Below are positions 6,667 through 13,721 of a stretch of DNA of 18,761 nt, piece after piece. Position 1 is the first letter of the stretch, and every line of letters begins with the position of its first letter. Below the pieces are notes generated by a model. The model did no database searches, had not been told where the DNA came from, and was given only the letters and a program-made list of their open reading frames with translations. Source of the DNA: an uncultured Collinsella sp. (GTDB lineage Bacteria > Actinomycetota > Coriobacteriia > Coriobacteriales > Coriobacteriaceae); the NCBI GenBank assembly GCA_900541175.1, contig UQIT01000034.1, positions 1 to 18,761 of the forward strand. The letters are read 5' to 3'. The translations under genes were made by a program, and so were the position numbers.

Positions 6667-7563
6667 TTACTTCTTTGGCGCTTCAATGCGAACCGTGTCG
6701 GAAACGAGCTCCGTTGCATAAGCCCACCAGCCGTTTTGTTGAGCGGCTGCCGCAAGATTGACTGCCGTGGCGGCGGTATCGCAGAGAGCAAACGAGCAGG
6801 CACCCGAACCGCACACGTTTACGGCAATGGTACCGTCCTGTGAACGAAGCCAGTCAAGCACCGTTTGAATCCGCGGCTCCATCTGCGCGGAAATGACACC
6901 CAGGTTGTTGTGGACGAGCGCGTAGGCCGCCTCTGCATCTCCCGAGTGAAGGGCAGATGCGATCGCTCCGGGCTTGTCCGCAGGCGCCGGGGTCTCGTCA
7001 AAACGTCGATAGGCTTCAATTGTTGAAACGCTTGCCTCGCGCGGCTTGACCAGCACGACGGGTGTCGCGGGTAGTGCGGGGTACTCGGTTGCCAGCACGT
7101 CTCCCCCACCCACGTAAAATGCAGGGCTGGCATGCAAAAAGAAGGGAACGTCGGCGCCAATGCCGCGCGCGATGTTGTCCAGCGCGGGATCGGCACGGTC
7201 GATGCCCCAACTCTCTGCCAAGGCGACAATGACCGCCGCGGCATCCGTCGAAGGACCGCCCAGGCCGGCACACAACGGGATGCGCTTCTCGATCGTGATG
7301 CAGACATTGGCTTCGCGACCATAATGCTCGGCCATAGCAGCGGCCGCACGATATGCCGTATTCTTTTGCATGGGAAAATCGGATGCCGGAATCGTCTGGA
7401 CGGTCAGTGCCTGTGCCGGCGTAACCGTCACGGTATCGACAAGACCGACGGCTGCCATCAGGGAATCGACCTTATGGTAGCCGCGGTCGTCGCGCTCGGT
7501 ATGAACCCCCAGATAGAGGTTGATCTTTGCCGGCGCGGAAAGGGTCAGGGACCAATCGGTCAC
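6667..7563 (-). CDS. ispE: 4-diphosphocytidyl-2-C-methyl-D-erythritol kinase
   Basis: A 298-residue GHMP-family kinase that phosphorylates CDP-methylerythritol in the MEP pathway of isoprenoid synthesis, in the cytoplasm. The start is a GTG at 7561-7563, with GAGGAG 8 bases upstream and only 2 bases after the veg stop, so the two genes are translationally close. The N-terminal substrate region APAKINLYLGVHTERDDRGYH (about 10-30) is typical. The ATP loop is PLCAGLGGPSTDAAA (about 96-110), where most family members have GGGSSDAA, so Pro and Thr replace Gly and Ser here. The late VCGSGACSFAL segment (about 246-256) matches GHMP motif 3. Length is normal. The stop is TAA. The veg-ispE order is the same as in Bacillus. 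The MEP pathway feeds undecaprenyl phosphate used in wall synthesis. Confidence 0.95.
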   Translation of the reverse strand: MTDWSLTLSAPAKINLYLGVHTERDDRGYHKVDSLMAAVGLVDTVTVTPAQALTVQTIPASDFPMQKNTAYRAAAAMAEHYGREANVCITIEKRIPLCAGLGGPSTDAAAVIVALAESWGIDRADPALDNIARGIGADVPFFLHASPAFYVGGGDVLATEYPALPATPVVLVKPREASVSTIEAYRRFDETPAPADKPGAIASALHSGDAEAAYALVHNNLGVISAQMEPRIQTVLDWLRSQDGTIAVNVCGSGACSFALCDTAATAVNLAAAAQQNGWWAYATELVSDTVRIEAPKK

Positions 7564-7565
7564 CG

Positions 7566-7862
7566 CTAGTGCTCCTCGAGCTGATTGCCGAGCGGGGTAA
7601 AAATGTGCTCGCCGCTCTCGGGGTCGAACAGCTCGACCTGGCCGGTGAGAACATCAATATACTGGTAGGACTGACGCGACTTGCGGCCACGGCGCTCGTC
7701 GACCTCGACGATAAAGACTGCCGGATGGACGCTCTTGATGGTGCCCATGCGCTCGACGACGCGGGTGCGGCCCATGTTGGCCTTCACCTTAACGCGATCG
7801 CCCACCATATCGGTCAGCTTCTCGTGGATGTCGTCGACGTGATTGACTTCCATCTCTTCCAT
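7566..7862 (-). CDS. veg: Veg family protein
   Basis: A 98-residue small protein of the Veg family (DUF1021). The Bacillus member lies next to ispE and has been linked to biofilm matrix control. I use the ATG at 7860-7862 (MEEMEVNHVDD) with GGAGG 8 bases upstream; a nearby TTG and a later ATG (7851-7853) are alternatives. The family core runs from VGDRVKVKANMGRTRVVER (about 20-38) through HPAVFIVEVDE to QSYQYIDVLTGQVELF (about 64-79), an SH3-like small beta barrel. The C-terminal extension DPESGEHIFTPLGNQLEEH goes beyond the Bacillus protein (about 86 residues). The stop is TAG. It is first in a two-gene unit with ispE, behind a promoter candidate at 7930-7959. Confidence 0.9.
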   Translation of the reverse strand: MEEMEVNHVDDIHEKLTDMVGDRVKVKANMGRTRVVERMGTIKSVHPAVFIVEVDERRGRKSRQSYQYIDVLTGQVELFDPESGEHIFTPLGNQLEEH

Positions 7863-7929
7863 GAACAGGGCCTCCAGAAGGTGCAATTCAAAAAGGGGAT
7901 AATACCCCTAAGATAGACAAAACTCTAAT

Positions 7930-7959
7930 ACTATAGCACCCTGTTGTGGCCATACGCAA
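7930..7959 (-). promoter_or_regulatory. Promoter candidate for veg-ispE
   Basis: TTGCGT (complement of 7954-7959) and TATAGT (complement of 7930-7935) with an 18-bp spacer, 67 bases before the veg start. The -35 box lies inside the repeated ACGCAAGTAGCTAA unit. Confidence 0.45.
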
Positions 7960-8023
7960 GTAGCTAAATAAGCCCCGTCCCAAATTGACTAACAACCCCA
8001 CGCAAGTAGCTAATTAGCTACTT
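7954..8023. repeat. 14-bp direct repeat plus 20-bp perfect palindrome between dtd and veg
   Basis: ACGCAAGTAGCTAA occurs at 7954-7967 and again at 8000-8013. The second copy continues into a perfect 20-bp palindrome, AAGTAGCTAATTAGCTACTT (8004-8023), which overlaps two bases of the dtd stop codon (8022-8024). The 32 bases between the copies contain TGGGACGGGGC on the minus strand. The gap 7863-8021 has no gene. Confidence 0.65.
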
Positions 8024-8468
8024 ACAGAGTATCGGTGTCCAGGACGATGGTGAACGGACCGTCGTTGACCAAGTCGACTTTCATATCGGCGCCGAAGATG
8101 CCATGTGCTACGTGCTCGACGTCTTGGCGAACGAGCGTCAGGAAGTACTCGTAGAGCTCGTTGGCGACATCGGGGGCGCCAGCATCCGTAAACGATGGAC
8201 GGCGGCCGTGACGGCAATCGGCGAACAGCGTGAACTGCGACACCACGAGAACCTCGCCGTCGACATCGGCAAGTGCCAGGTTGGTCTTGCCGTTCTCGTC
8301 CTCGTTAATGCGCAAGCCCCGGAGCTTGCCCCACAGCTTATCGGCCTCGGCGCGCGTGTCGCCGTGGCCCACGCCCAGCAGCACCAGATAGCCGCGCCCG
8401 ATTTTGCCCACGCACTCGCCCTCGACCGTCACGCCGGCGTTGAGCACGCGCTGCACCACCGCACGCAC
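8022..8468 (-). CDS. dtd: D-aminoacyl-tRNA deacylase
   Basis: A 148-residue enzyme that removes D-amino acids (and in this family Gly from tRNA-Ala) from mischarged tRNAs. The start is GTG at 8466-8468, giving the standard N-terminus MRAVVQRVLNAGVTVEGE. It lies 3 bases after the rdgB stop, so the genes are very likely co-transcribed. Both family signatures are present: SQFTLFAD (about 77-84) and the cross-dimer Gly-cisPro motif in NDGPFTIVLDTD (about 134-145). Length is normal (about 145-150). The stop TAA is embedded in the 20-bp palindrome listed above. Together with murI upstream, which makes D-glutamate, the context suits protection of translation from D-amino acids; that link is inference. 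Confidence 0.96.
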   Translation of the reverse strand: MRAVVQRVLNAGVTVEGECVGKIGRGYLVLLGVGHGDTRAEADKLWGKLRGLRINEDENGKTNLALADVDGEVLVVSQFTLFADCRHGRRPSFTDAGAPDVANELYEYFLTLVRQDVEHVAHGIFGADMKVDLVNDGPFTIVLDTDTL

Positions 8469-8471
8469 GGC

Positions 8472-9113
8472 CTACTCCTCGCCCGTCAGTTTGGCGGATA
8501 GGTGCTCGAGCGCATGGAATCGATGGCTGATGGCGTTCTTCTCGTCCGCCGTCAGCTCGGCCATGGTCTTGCCCGGCGTGTCGACCGGCAGGAACAGCGG
8601 GTCGTAACCAAAGCCGTGATCGCCGCGGCCCTCGCGCGCGATAACGCCCTCGCAGGCGCCCTCACCATAGGTGACCAAACCGTCCGTGTCGATGAGCGCG
8701 ACGACACTCATAAAGCGCGCAGTGCGGTCCTCGTCGGCCACGCCCTCCAGATTCACGAGCAGCTTGGCATTGTTGGCGGCATCGTCGCCGTGAACGCCCG
8801 CGTAGCGCGCGCTATACACACCGGGCTCACCGTCCAGCGCGTCGACGACCAGGCCCGAATCGTCGGCAATGGCCATGAGCCCCGTCTCTTCGACGGCAGC
8901 CTGCGCCTTGATGATGGCGTTCTCCAAAAACGTCGTGCCGTTTTCCTCGGGATCCTCAAAATCACCCAGCTGGCCGAGCGCCACAAAGCGAACCTCGGGC
9001 ATAACCTTGCCCAAAATGGCCTCAATCTCGGTGAGCTTGTGGGCGTTGCCCGTTGCCACGACGATGGTCGCCGCCGGGTCGAGGGTGTCGATGTCGATCT
9101 TCTCAAGCGCCAT
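8472..9113 (-). CDS. rdgB: dITP/XTP pyrophosphatase (RdgB/HAM1 family)
   Basis: A 213-residue nucleoside triphosphate pyrophosphatase that hydrolyses non-canonical purine nucleotides (dITP, ITP, XTP) to monophosphates. ATG at 9111-9113 with AGGAG 8 bases upstream; the GTG-type codons further upstream are not needed. The N-terminus has IVVATGNAHKLTEIEAIL (about 17-34), the substrate loop of the family (T/S-x-N-x-x-K). ENAIIKAQAA (about 64-73) and ADDSGLVVDALDGEPGVYSARYAG (about 83-106) contain the metal-binding acidic residues. GFGYDPLFLP (about 168-177) and the late SHRFHAL (about 196-202) are also standard. The stop is TAG. The order murI-rph-rdgB is shared with Bacillus. dtd follows after 3 bases. 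Confidence 0.96.
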   Translation of the reverse strand: MALEKIDIDTLDPAATIVVATGNAHKLTEIEAILGKVMPEVRFVALGQLGDFEDPEENGTTFLENAIIKAQAAVEETGLMAIADDSGLVVDALDGEPGVYSARYAGVHGDDAANNAKLLVNLEGVADEDRTARFMSVVALIDTDGLVTYGEGACEGVIAREGRGDHGFGYDPLFLPVDTPGKTMAELTADEKNAISHRFHALEHLSAKLTGEE

Positions 9114-9220
9114 GAATGGTCTCCTTGTTCTTATAACAACGCCACACAAAAGGTAATTAGGCTCTCAAGCCCCTCCCCTCGCGCGGCAGCAGCCTTACAG
9201 TTCAGCGTTTCCGCAGATAA

Positions 9221-9257
9221 AACCTGCCAAAATAAACCTGTCCCTTTTTGGCAGGTT
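9221..9257 (-). repeat. REP-like palindrome B with GGGAC loop
   Basis: Perfect 12-bp inverted repeat AACCTGCCAAAA (9221-9232) / TTTTGGCAGGTT (9246-9257) with a 13-nt loop reading AGGGACAGGTTTA on the minus strand. The right arm overlaps the first two bases, in plus coordinates, of the rph stop codon (9256-9258). The rest of the rph-rdgB gap (9114-9255) shows nothing else. Confidence 0.7.
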
Positions 9258-9981
9258 AGGCGAGGGCTTGGTGCTGGAGCTCGATGAGCTCGGCAATGCC
9301 CTTGTCGCCCAAATCGAGCAGGGCATTGAGGCGCTTGCGGTCGAAGGGCGCCTGCTCGCCAGTGCCCTGGAGCTCGATCATCTCGCCGGTATCGGTGGCG
9401 ACAAGGTTCATGTCGACCTCGGCGTGACTGTCCTCGGAATAATCCAGGTCGAGCAGGGTGTTGCCGTCGACAACGCCCATGGAAATCGCGGCGACCTGGC
9501 CCGTGAGCGGGATGCGCTCGAGCTTACCCGCCTCGACCCACATGGCAAGGGCGTCGTGCAGTGCCACCCAGGCGCCGGTAATGCTCGTCGTTCGCGTGCC
9601 GCCGTCTGCCTGAATCACGTCGCAGTCGACGGTGACGGTGTACTCGCCGAGCGCCTTCATGTTGACGACGGTACGCAGGCTGCGGCCGATGAGGCGCTCG
9701 ATCTCCATGGAGCGGCCCTTGCGGTTGGCATGCTCGCGCTTGCAGCGCTTGCCGGTCGATGCCGGCAGCATGGCGTACTCCGCCGTTACTCAACCGGCCT
9801 TGGCGCCCTTGCGCCAGCCCGGCACGCCCTCCTCGATGGTGGCGGCGCACAGCACGCGCGTATCGCCAAACTCGGCCAGGCACGAACCATGGGCGTGCTT
9901 CATGACGCCGCGGGTAAGCTTGACGGGGCGCAGCTCATTGGCGGCACGGCCGTTGGCGCGGTTGACCTGCATGTACTCCAT
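9256..9981 (-). pseudogene. rph: RNase PH with an in-frame TGA at codon 64 (nonsense or recoded)
   Basis: RNase PH trims tRNA 3' ends phosphorolytically. ATG at 9979-9981 with AAGGAT 8 bases upstream. The reading frame matches the family over its whole 241-residue length but has a TGA at 9790-9792. Before it: GRAANELRPVKLTRGVMKHAHGS and GDTRVLCAATIEEGVPGW, ending KGAKAG. After it, same frame: VTAEYAMLP, then LIGRSLRTVVNMKALGEYTV and the hallmark VDCDVIQADGGTRTTSITGA, ending normally at TAA. The family has GWVTAEY at this point, so TGA sits exactly on the conserved Trp codon, one base away from TGG. No other damage is visible, so this is a recent point mutation, a base-call error or TGA read as an amino acid. 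If translation stops there, a 63-residue stub remains. A possible restart at ATG 9769-9771 would lack the N-terminal third. Confidence 0.85.
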
Positions 9982-10036
9982 AGAAATATCCTTTCGGCAA
10001 AAGAAGGGGGCAAGTCTTTGGACGGTAACCCTACAT

Positions 10037-10921
10037 CTATTTCAGTTCGTCGATATCGATATGTTCGATGCTCTTGAGCGGCTGGCCAAAGATAAAACTG
10101 CCCGCCACCGCAAACTCGGCAATGTTATCGGACGTCGTTGCAAAACGATGCTGCGGCTCGGCTGCGTCGCCCGCCAGCTGCTCGCGGCGCGTGAGAATAT
10201 CGGTCAACTCACGCGTGGTCTCCTCGGCGGAGCTCACCACGCGCACTCCGGGACCCAGCGCATGGCGAATAGGCCCCACGAGCAGCGGAAAATGCGTGCA
10301 GCCGAGCACCACGGTATCAATGCCGTGGTCGCGCAGCGGTTCAACCGTGGCACCGACCAGCGCGCGTACGGCAGGCGTATCAAAGATGTCCTCGTTCTCG
10401 AGCCACTGCTCTTGCAGATGCGCGCCCGAGGCGAGCTCGTGCTCAACGACCTCGACAAAGCTCGAGGCAGGGCAGCCGTATACGTCGACGCCGGCATCCA
10501 GGTCCTGGATGGCACGCGTGTAAGCGCCTGAGCGAATGGTGAGGTTGGTGGCGAGCACGCCCACCCGGCGCGTGCGGGTGCTGTTGATTGCCGCGCGTGC
10601 GCCCGGTGCGATCACACCGATGACGGGGACGTCGAGCACCTGCTGGGCCAAACGCAAGGCCGCAGCGGTCGCCGTATTGCAGGCGATGACCATGATCTTG
10701 ACGTCGTGCTTCGACAGCCAACGGCCCGCCTGCAGTGCAAACGAGCGCACCTCGTCCTCGGTGCGGGTGCCGTAGGGGCAGCGCTTGGTGTCGCCAAAGT
10801 AGTAGACGGACTCGTGCGGCAACGCCGTTGCGATGGCGCGTGCAACCGTCAGACCGCCCAGACCAGAATCGAACACGCCAATCGGGCGCGTGTCGCCTGC
10901 CGGATTCTCGATATCGGACAT
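10037..10921 (-). CDS. murI: Glutamate racemase
   Basis: A 294-residue cofactor-independent racemase that makes D-glutamate for peptidoglycan. I prefer the ATG at 10919-10921 (MSDIENPAGDTRPIGVFDSG), preceded by GGTGAGG. A GTG at 10973-10975 that overlaps the upstream stop by one base has no ribosome site, and its extra 18 residues match nothing I know. The family signatures are clear: GVFDSGLGGLTVARA (15-29), YFGDTKRCPYGTR (41-53), the first catalytic Cys in IACNTATAAAL (Cys81) and the second in VLGCTHFPLL (Cys208). Length is slightly above the usual 260-285 because of the C-terminal end SFIFGQPLKSIEHIDIDELK. The stop is TAG. rph follows after 55 bases, and the HAD gene ends 53 bases upstream. 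Confidence 0.96.
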   Translation of the reverse strand: MSDIENPAGDTRPIGVFDSGLGGLTVARAIATALPHESVYYFGDTKRCPYGTRTEDEVRSFALQAGRWLSKHDVKIMVIACNTATAAALRLAQQVLDVPVIGVIAPGARAAINSTRTRRVGVLATNLTIRSGAYTRAIQDLDAGVDVYGCPASSFVEVVEHELASGAHLQEQWLENEDIFDTPAVRALVGATVEPLRDHGIDTVVLGCTHFPLLVGPIRHALGPGVRVVSSAEETTRELTDILTRREQLAGDAAEPQHRFATTSDNIAEFAVAGSFIFGQPLKSIEHIDIDELK

Positions 10922-10974
10922 TACCTCACCAGATTCTCTCTCGAAAAGATATGGCTCAGCGCGATAGGACCGCA

Positions 10975-11886
10975 CTACGAACGGGCCGCGACGAGCAGCT
11001 CTGCCGTTGCCGCCCAGCCATCGACAATCTTGCCGCGCGTGACGTAGGCGTTATCGCAAGCATCCAGGAACTCGGGCGCGCCGGCGCTGGTCAAACCGTT
11101 CTCGACCAGGCAGAACGTGCCCACGTGGTCAGCCATGTAGAAGTCGGACTCGGAATCGCCGAGCGCCAGCGTCTCCTCGCGCTCGATACCCAGGTGCTCA
11201 CAGAAACGTGCGATGGCAACGCCCTTGTTGAGGCCGGCGGGATTGATGTTAAACGCGCGGCCATCCTCGACGCGTTCGAGCTCGAGCGTCGTCGGTTTGG
11301 ACAGATGGGTCAGATGGCCGTTGCAGGCCCAGACCAGGCCGCAGCCGGCCTCATCAAGAATGGCCTGGACCTCGTCGTCGGGCACATCGCCGCGCATGCC
11401 GACGGTGACCTCGCGGTACTTGTAGCCAGTCGACATGTCGTTGTGGTACTCGATCTTATGCGGCCAGCGGGCGAGAATCTTCTCGCACACGCCGGTCTGC
11501 TCGATCACCTGATGCGGCGTGAGGTCGCAGGCGGGGTCGTAGGGCATATCGCCGGTCAGATACTCCCAATCGTTGGCCTTTAGATCGTACATGACCAGAC
11601 CGCCCATCTCGCCGATGTAGGAGTTGAGGCCAAGCACGCGCGCATCCTCGTGGATCATGGTGCGGTTGCGGCCCGAGGTGGGGACCACCTGGATGCCGGC
11701 GCGGGCAAGTGCCACGACAGCCTCGACAAGCTTGGTCGAGGGGTTGCCGTCGTTGTCGCGCAGCACGCACGAGCCGGGCGCGAGCATGGTGGCGTCCAGG
11801 TCGGTAAAGACGTACTTAACCTTGGCAAGACGCTCGCGCATCTCGCCCGAAAGCTCAGCGACGGTCGGCAGGGTATTGTGGGACAT
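10975..11886 (-). CDS. HAD-superfamily (Cof/IIB type) hydrolase
   Basis: A 303-residue haloacid-dehalogenase-type hydrolase, probably a sugar-phosphate or small-molecule phosphatase; the substrate is unknown. ATG at 11884-11886 (MSHNTLPTVAEL) with GGAG 6 bases upstream. Motif I is VFTDLDATML (about 27-36), with both aspartates kept but Ala in place of the usual Gly of DxDGT. Motif II is VVPTSGRNR (about 67-75). The motif III lysine is in GLNKGVAIARF (about 217-227). Motif IV is LALGDSESDFYMADH (about 236-250). A IIB-type cap lies between motifs II and III, including an unusual block of acidic and aromatic residues (YDLKANDWEYLTGDMPYDP). The stop is TAG. It sits between murE and murI with gaps of 33 and 53 bases, so an operon with wall-precursor genes is likely, but a wall role is not shown by the sequence. 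Confidence 0.85.
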   Translation of the reverse strand: MSHNTLPTVAELSGEMRERLAKVKYVFTDLDATMLAPGSCVLRDNDGNPSTKLVEAVVALARAGIQVVPTSGRNRTMIHEDARVLGLNSYIGEMGGLVMYDLKANDWEYLTGDMPYDPACDLTPHQVIEQTGVCEKILARWPHKIEYHNDMSTGYKYREVTVGMRGDVPDDEVQAILDEAGCGLVWACNGHLTHLSKPTTLELERVEDGRAFNINPAGLNKGVAIARFCEHLGIEREETLALGDSESDFYMADHVGTFCLVENGLTSAGAPEFLDACDNAYVTRGKIVDGWAATAELLVAARS

Positions 11887-11919
11887 GATCACTCCATTAC
11901 GTAGAAGGGGCTTCTGGTC

Positions 11920-13437
11920 TTAGGCATCGTACGCCGCAAGGGCGCGCTTGAGAATCGAACCGTCGCGCTCACAAGGCTCGGGTCCGTTCTTGCGCAGCAT
12001 ACGCTCTTCCTCGCCCTTACCGGTCACGATGACCACGGCAGGACGGACGGTTTCGCGCACGGCAGTCTCGATAGCGGCAACGCGATCAGTCACGATTTGC
12101 CAGTTATCATTTCCCTGCGCTTGAACGTTGCGCGCGATCTCGGCGCAGATATCCTCGACATCCTCGGGGCCGGGGTCATCCTCGGTAATCACGATTCGGT
12201 CGGCATACTTGCCAGCGGCGATACCCATTGTGGTGCGCCGATCGACACCCTTACCGCCCGTAGCGCCAAATACAACCGCCAGCTCGCGCTCGGGATAGTT
12301 CTCGCGCAAGTCACGCAGGAGCGTCTCGAGGCTCATGCCGTTATGTGCAAAATCGACGATTCCCAGGATTTTGCCCGATACGGACGGATAGAGCTCCATG
12401 CGGCCGGGAACGAAGACACCCTCAAAGCCGTGGACGATACCCTCTTCGGAAATGCCCAGGGCCTCGGCGCAGGCAATAGCGGCAAGCGCATTGGACACAT
12501 TGAACTTAACCGGCGTGGGAATCACAATGTCGCGCGTAAAGCGGGGCGTGCGCACCGTTGCCACCACGCCGCAGTCGTCATTACGAATCGCCAGCGCGAG
12601 CACGTCGGCACGCTCGTCGGTCAGGGAGAACGTCACCGTACGTTCGCAACGAGATGCCGCCTCGAGCACACGATCGACCTTATCCATATCGAGATTGACC
12701 ACGGCAAAACGGCTCTGCGAGAAGATTTTGAGCTTGCTGGCAAAGTAATCCTCGAGCGTCGGATGCTCAATCGGCGAAATGTGATCCTCGCCGATATTGG
12801 TAAAGGCGCCGACTTCAAAGGCGATATTGCCCGTGCGCTCGTATTTGAGGCCCTGGCTCGATGCCTCCATAACCAGCCACGGGGCACCCGCCTCCGCGGC
12901 ATGCGCGATGCGAGACTGCAACAGGAAGGATTCGGGGGTCGTCAGTTTGGAAGGGCCTGCCTCGATGCCGTCGTCGAACTCAATGCCCGTATTAAGAGCG
13001 GGCCGATGACAGCCCGTAAGCTTGGCCTCGTTGGCGAGAATGCCGCGCAGATAAAAGCTACAGGTCGACTTGCCCTTGGTGCCTGTAAAGGCGCAGACCT
13101 TCACCTTACCCGACGGGTGCCCATAAAAGGCATCTGCCACCACGGCGAGCGTGCGACGAATATCACTCACAATCACCGCGGGAAGATCAACATCGTAATC
13201 GACCTCGGAAACGTAGGCCACGGCACCATCGGCGATTGCCGAAAGCAGGTACTCGCGCTTAAACGCACGGCCCTTGCAGACGAACAACGTGCCCGGACGC
13301 ACCTGGCGCGAGTCATCAGTCGCAAACTCAATGCGCTGGTCGCACGAAGCGCTCGGTCTGGAAACAACAAGGTCATCTTCCTCGAGCAACTCTATATAGC
13401 GCATCAGAGTTAGCTTCTCTTGTGTCGGACTCGACAT
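11920..13437 (-). CDS. murE: MurE-type UDP-MurNAc-tripeptide ligase
   Basis: A 505-residue Mur ligase that adds the third residue of the peptidoglycan stem peptide to UDP-MurNAc-Ala-Glu, using ATP. I take the ATG at 13435-13437 (MSSPTQEKLTLMRY) with GAGAGG 8 bases upstream; an in-frame extension of 56 codons looks non-coding. UDP-binding region TDDSRQVRPGTLFVC (40-54), P-loop FTGTKGKST (117-125), TTPE (166-169), EASS (191-194), FTNIGEDHI (212-220), the lysine to be carbamylated in YFASKLKIF (231-239), DFAHN (362-366), GATGGKGVDRR (391-401) and GKGEEE (473-478). The meso-diaminopimelate signature DNPR is absent: the site reads EDDPGPED (419-426), so Lys, Orn or another diamino acid is likelier. 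The stop is TAA. It heads the minus-strand run and is divergent from the ABC transporter. Confidence 0.9.
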   Translation of the reverse strand: MSSPTQEKLTLMRYIELLEEDDLVVSRPSASCDQRIEFATDDSRQVRPGTLFVCKGRAFKREYLLSAIADGAVAYVSEVDYDVDLPAVIVSDIRRTLAVVADAFYGHPSGKVKVCAFTGTKGKSTCSFYLRGILANEAKLTGCHRPALNTGIEFDDGIEAGPSKLTTPESFLLQSRIAHAAEAGAPWLVMEASSQGLKYERTGNIAFEVGAFTNIGEDHISPIEHPTLEDYFASKLKIFSQSRFAVVNLDMDKVDRVLEAASRCERTVTFSLTDERADVLALAIRNDDCGVVATVRTPRFTRDIVIPTPVKFNVSNALAAIACAEALGISEEGIVHGFEGVFVPGRMELYPSVSGKILGIVDFAHNGMSLETLLRDLRENYPERELAVVFGATGGKGVDRRTTMGIAAGKYADRIVITEDDPGPEDVEDICAEIARNVQAQGNDNWQIVTDRVAAIETAVRETVRPAVVIVTGKGEEERMLRKNGPEPCERDGSILKRALAAYDA

Positions 13438-13721
13438 ACAAAGACCTCTCTCGCTAAATTCAGCCTTAAAGGGCAAAAGACGTCCCGCGGCAGAAACGAT
13501 GAAACATTCTGTATTATCAACCATCCTAATATGCCACCTGGCCTTGCGCGCACTGCAGCCTTCTAAAAAACTGCATGGACTGTGCTGTGGGCCAATAAAT
13601 GACAACAGTGTCCACCCCGTGTAAAAACAAGGAAATCTGGGTGCTATTCTTTATCCAAATGTCTTGATGCGCCTCATTGACCCACAATGCCGACCCATCA
13701 TGCCCAAGCAAAGGATTCCAG
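13438..13721. promoter_or_regulatory. Divergent control region between murE and the ABC transporter
   Basis: A 284-base gene-free stretch that must hold promoters for both directions. On the plus strand TGCTATTCT (13642-13650) looks like an extended -10 about 70 bases before the transporter start. On the minus strand TTGATAATAC (about 13512-13521 by complement) may be an extended -10 for murE. Neither has a convincing -35. No riboswitch, long palindrome or small gene stands out. In-frame extensions of both neighbours into the region lack ribosome sites. Confidence 0.35.

Noticed and set aside
9748..9789. Selenocysteine insertion at the rph TGA
   Set aside because: The hairpin after TGA has a 6-bp stem and loop CATCGA at 22 bases, without the bulged U and GU loop of bacterial SECIS. 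RNase PH has no known Sec form, and the site aligns with Trp.
12097..13413. 438-codon plus-strand open frame
   Set aside because: Antisense shadow of murE, with no family features and no ribosome site.
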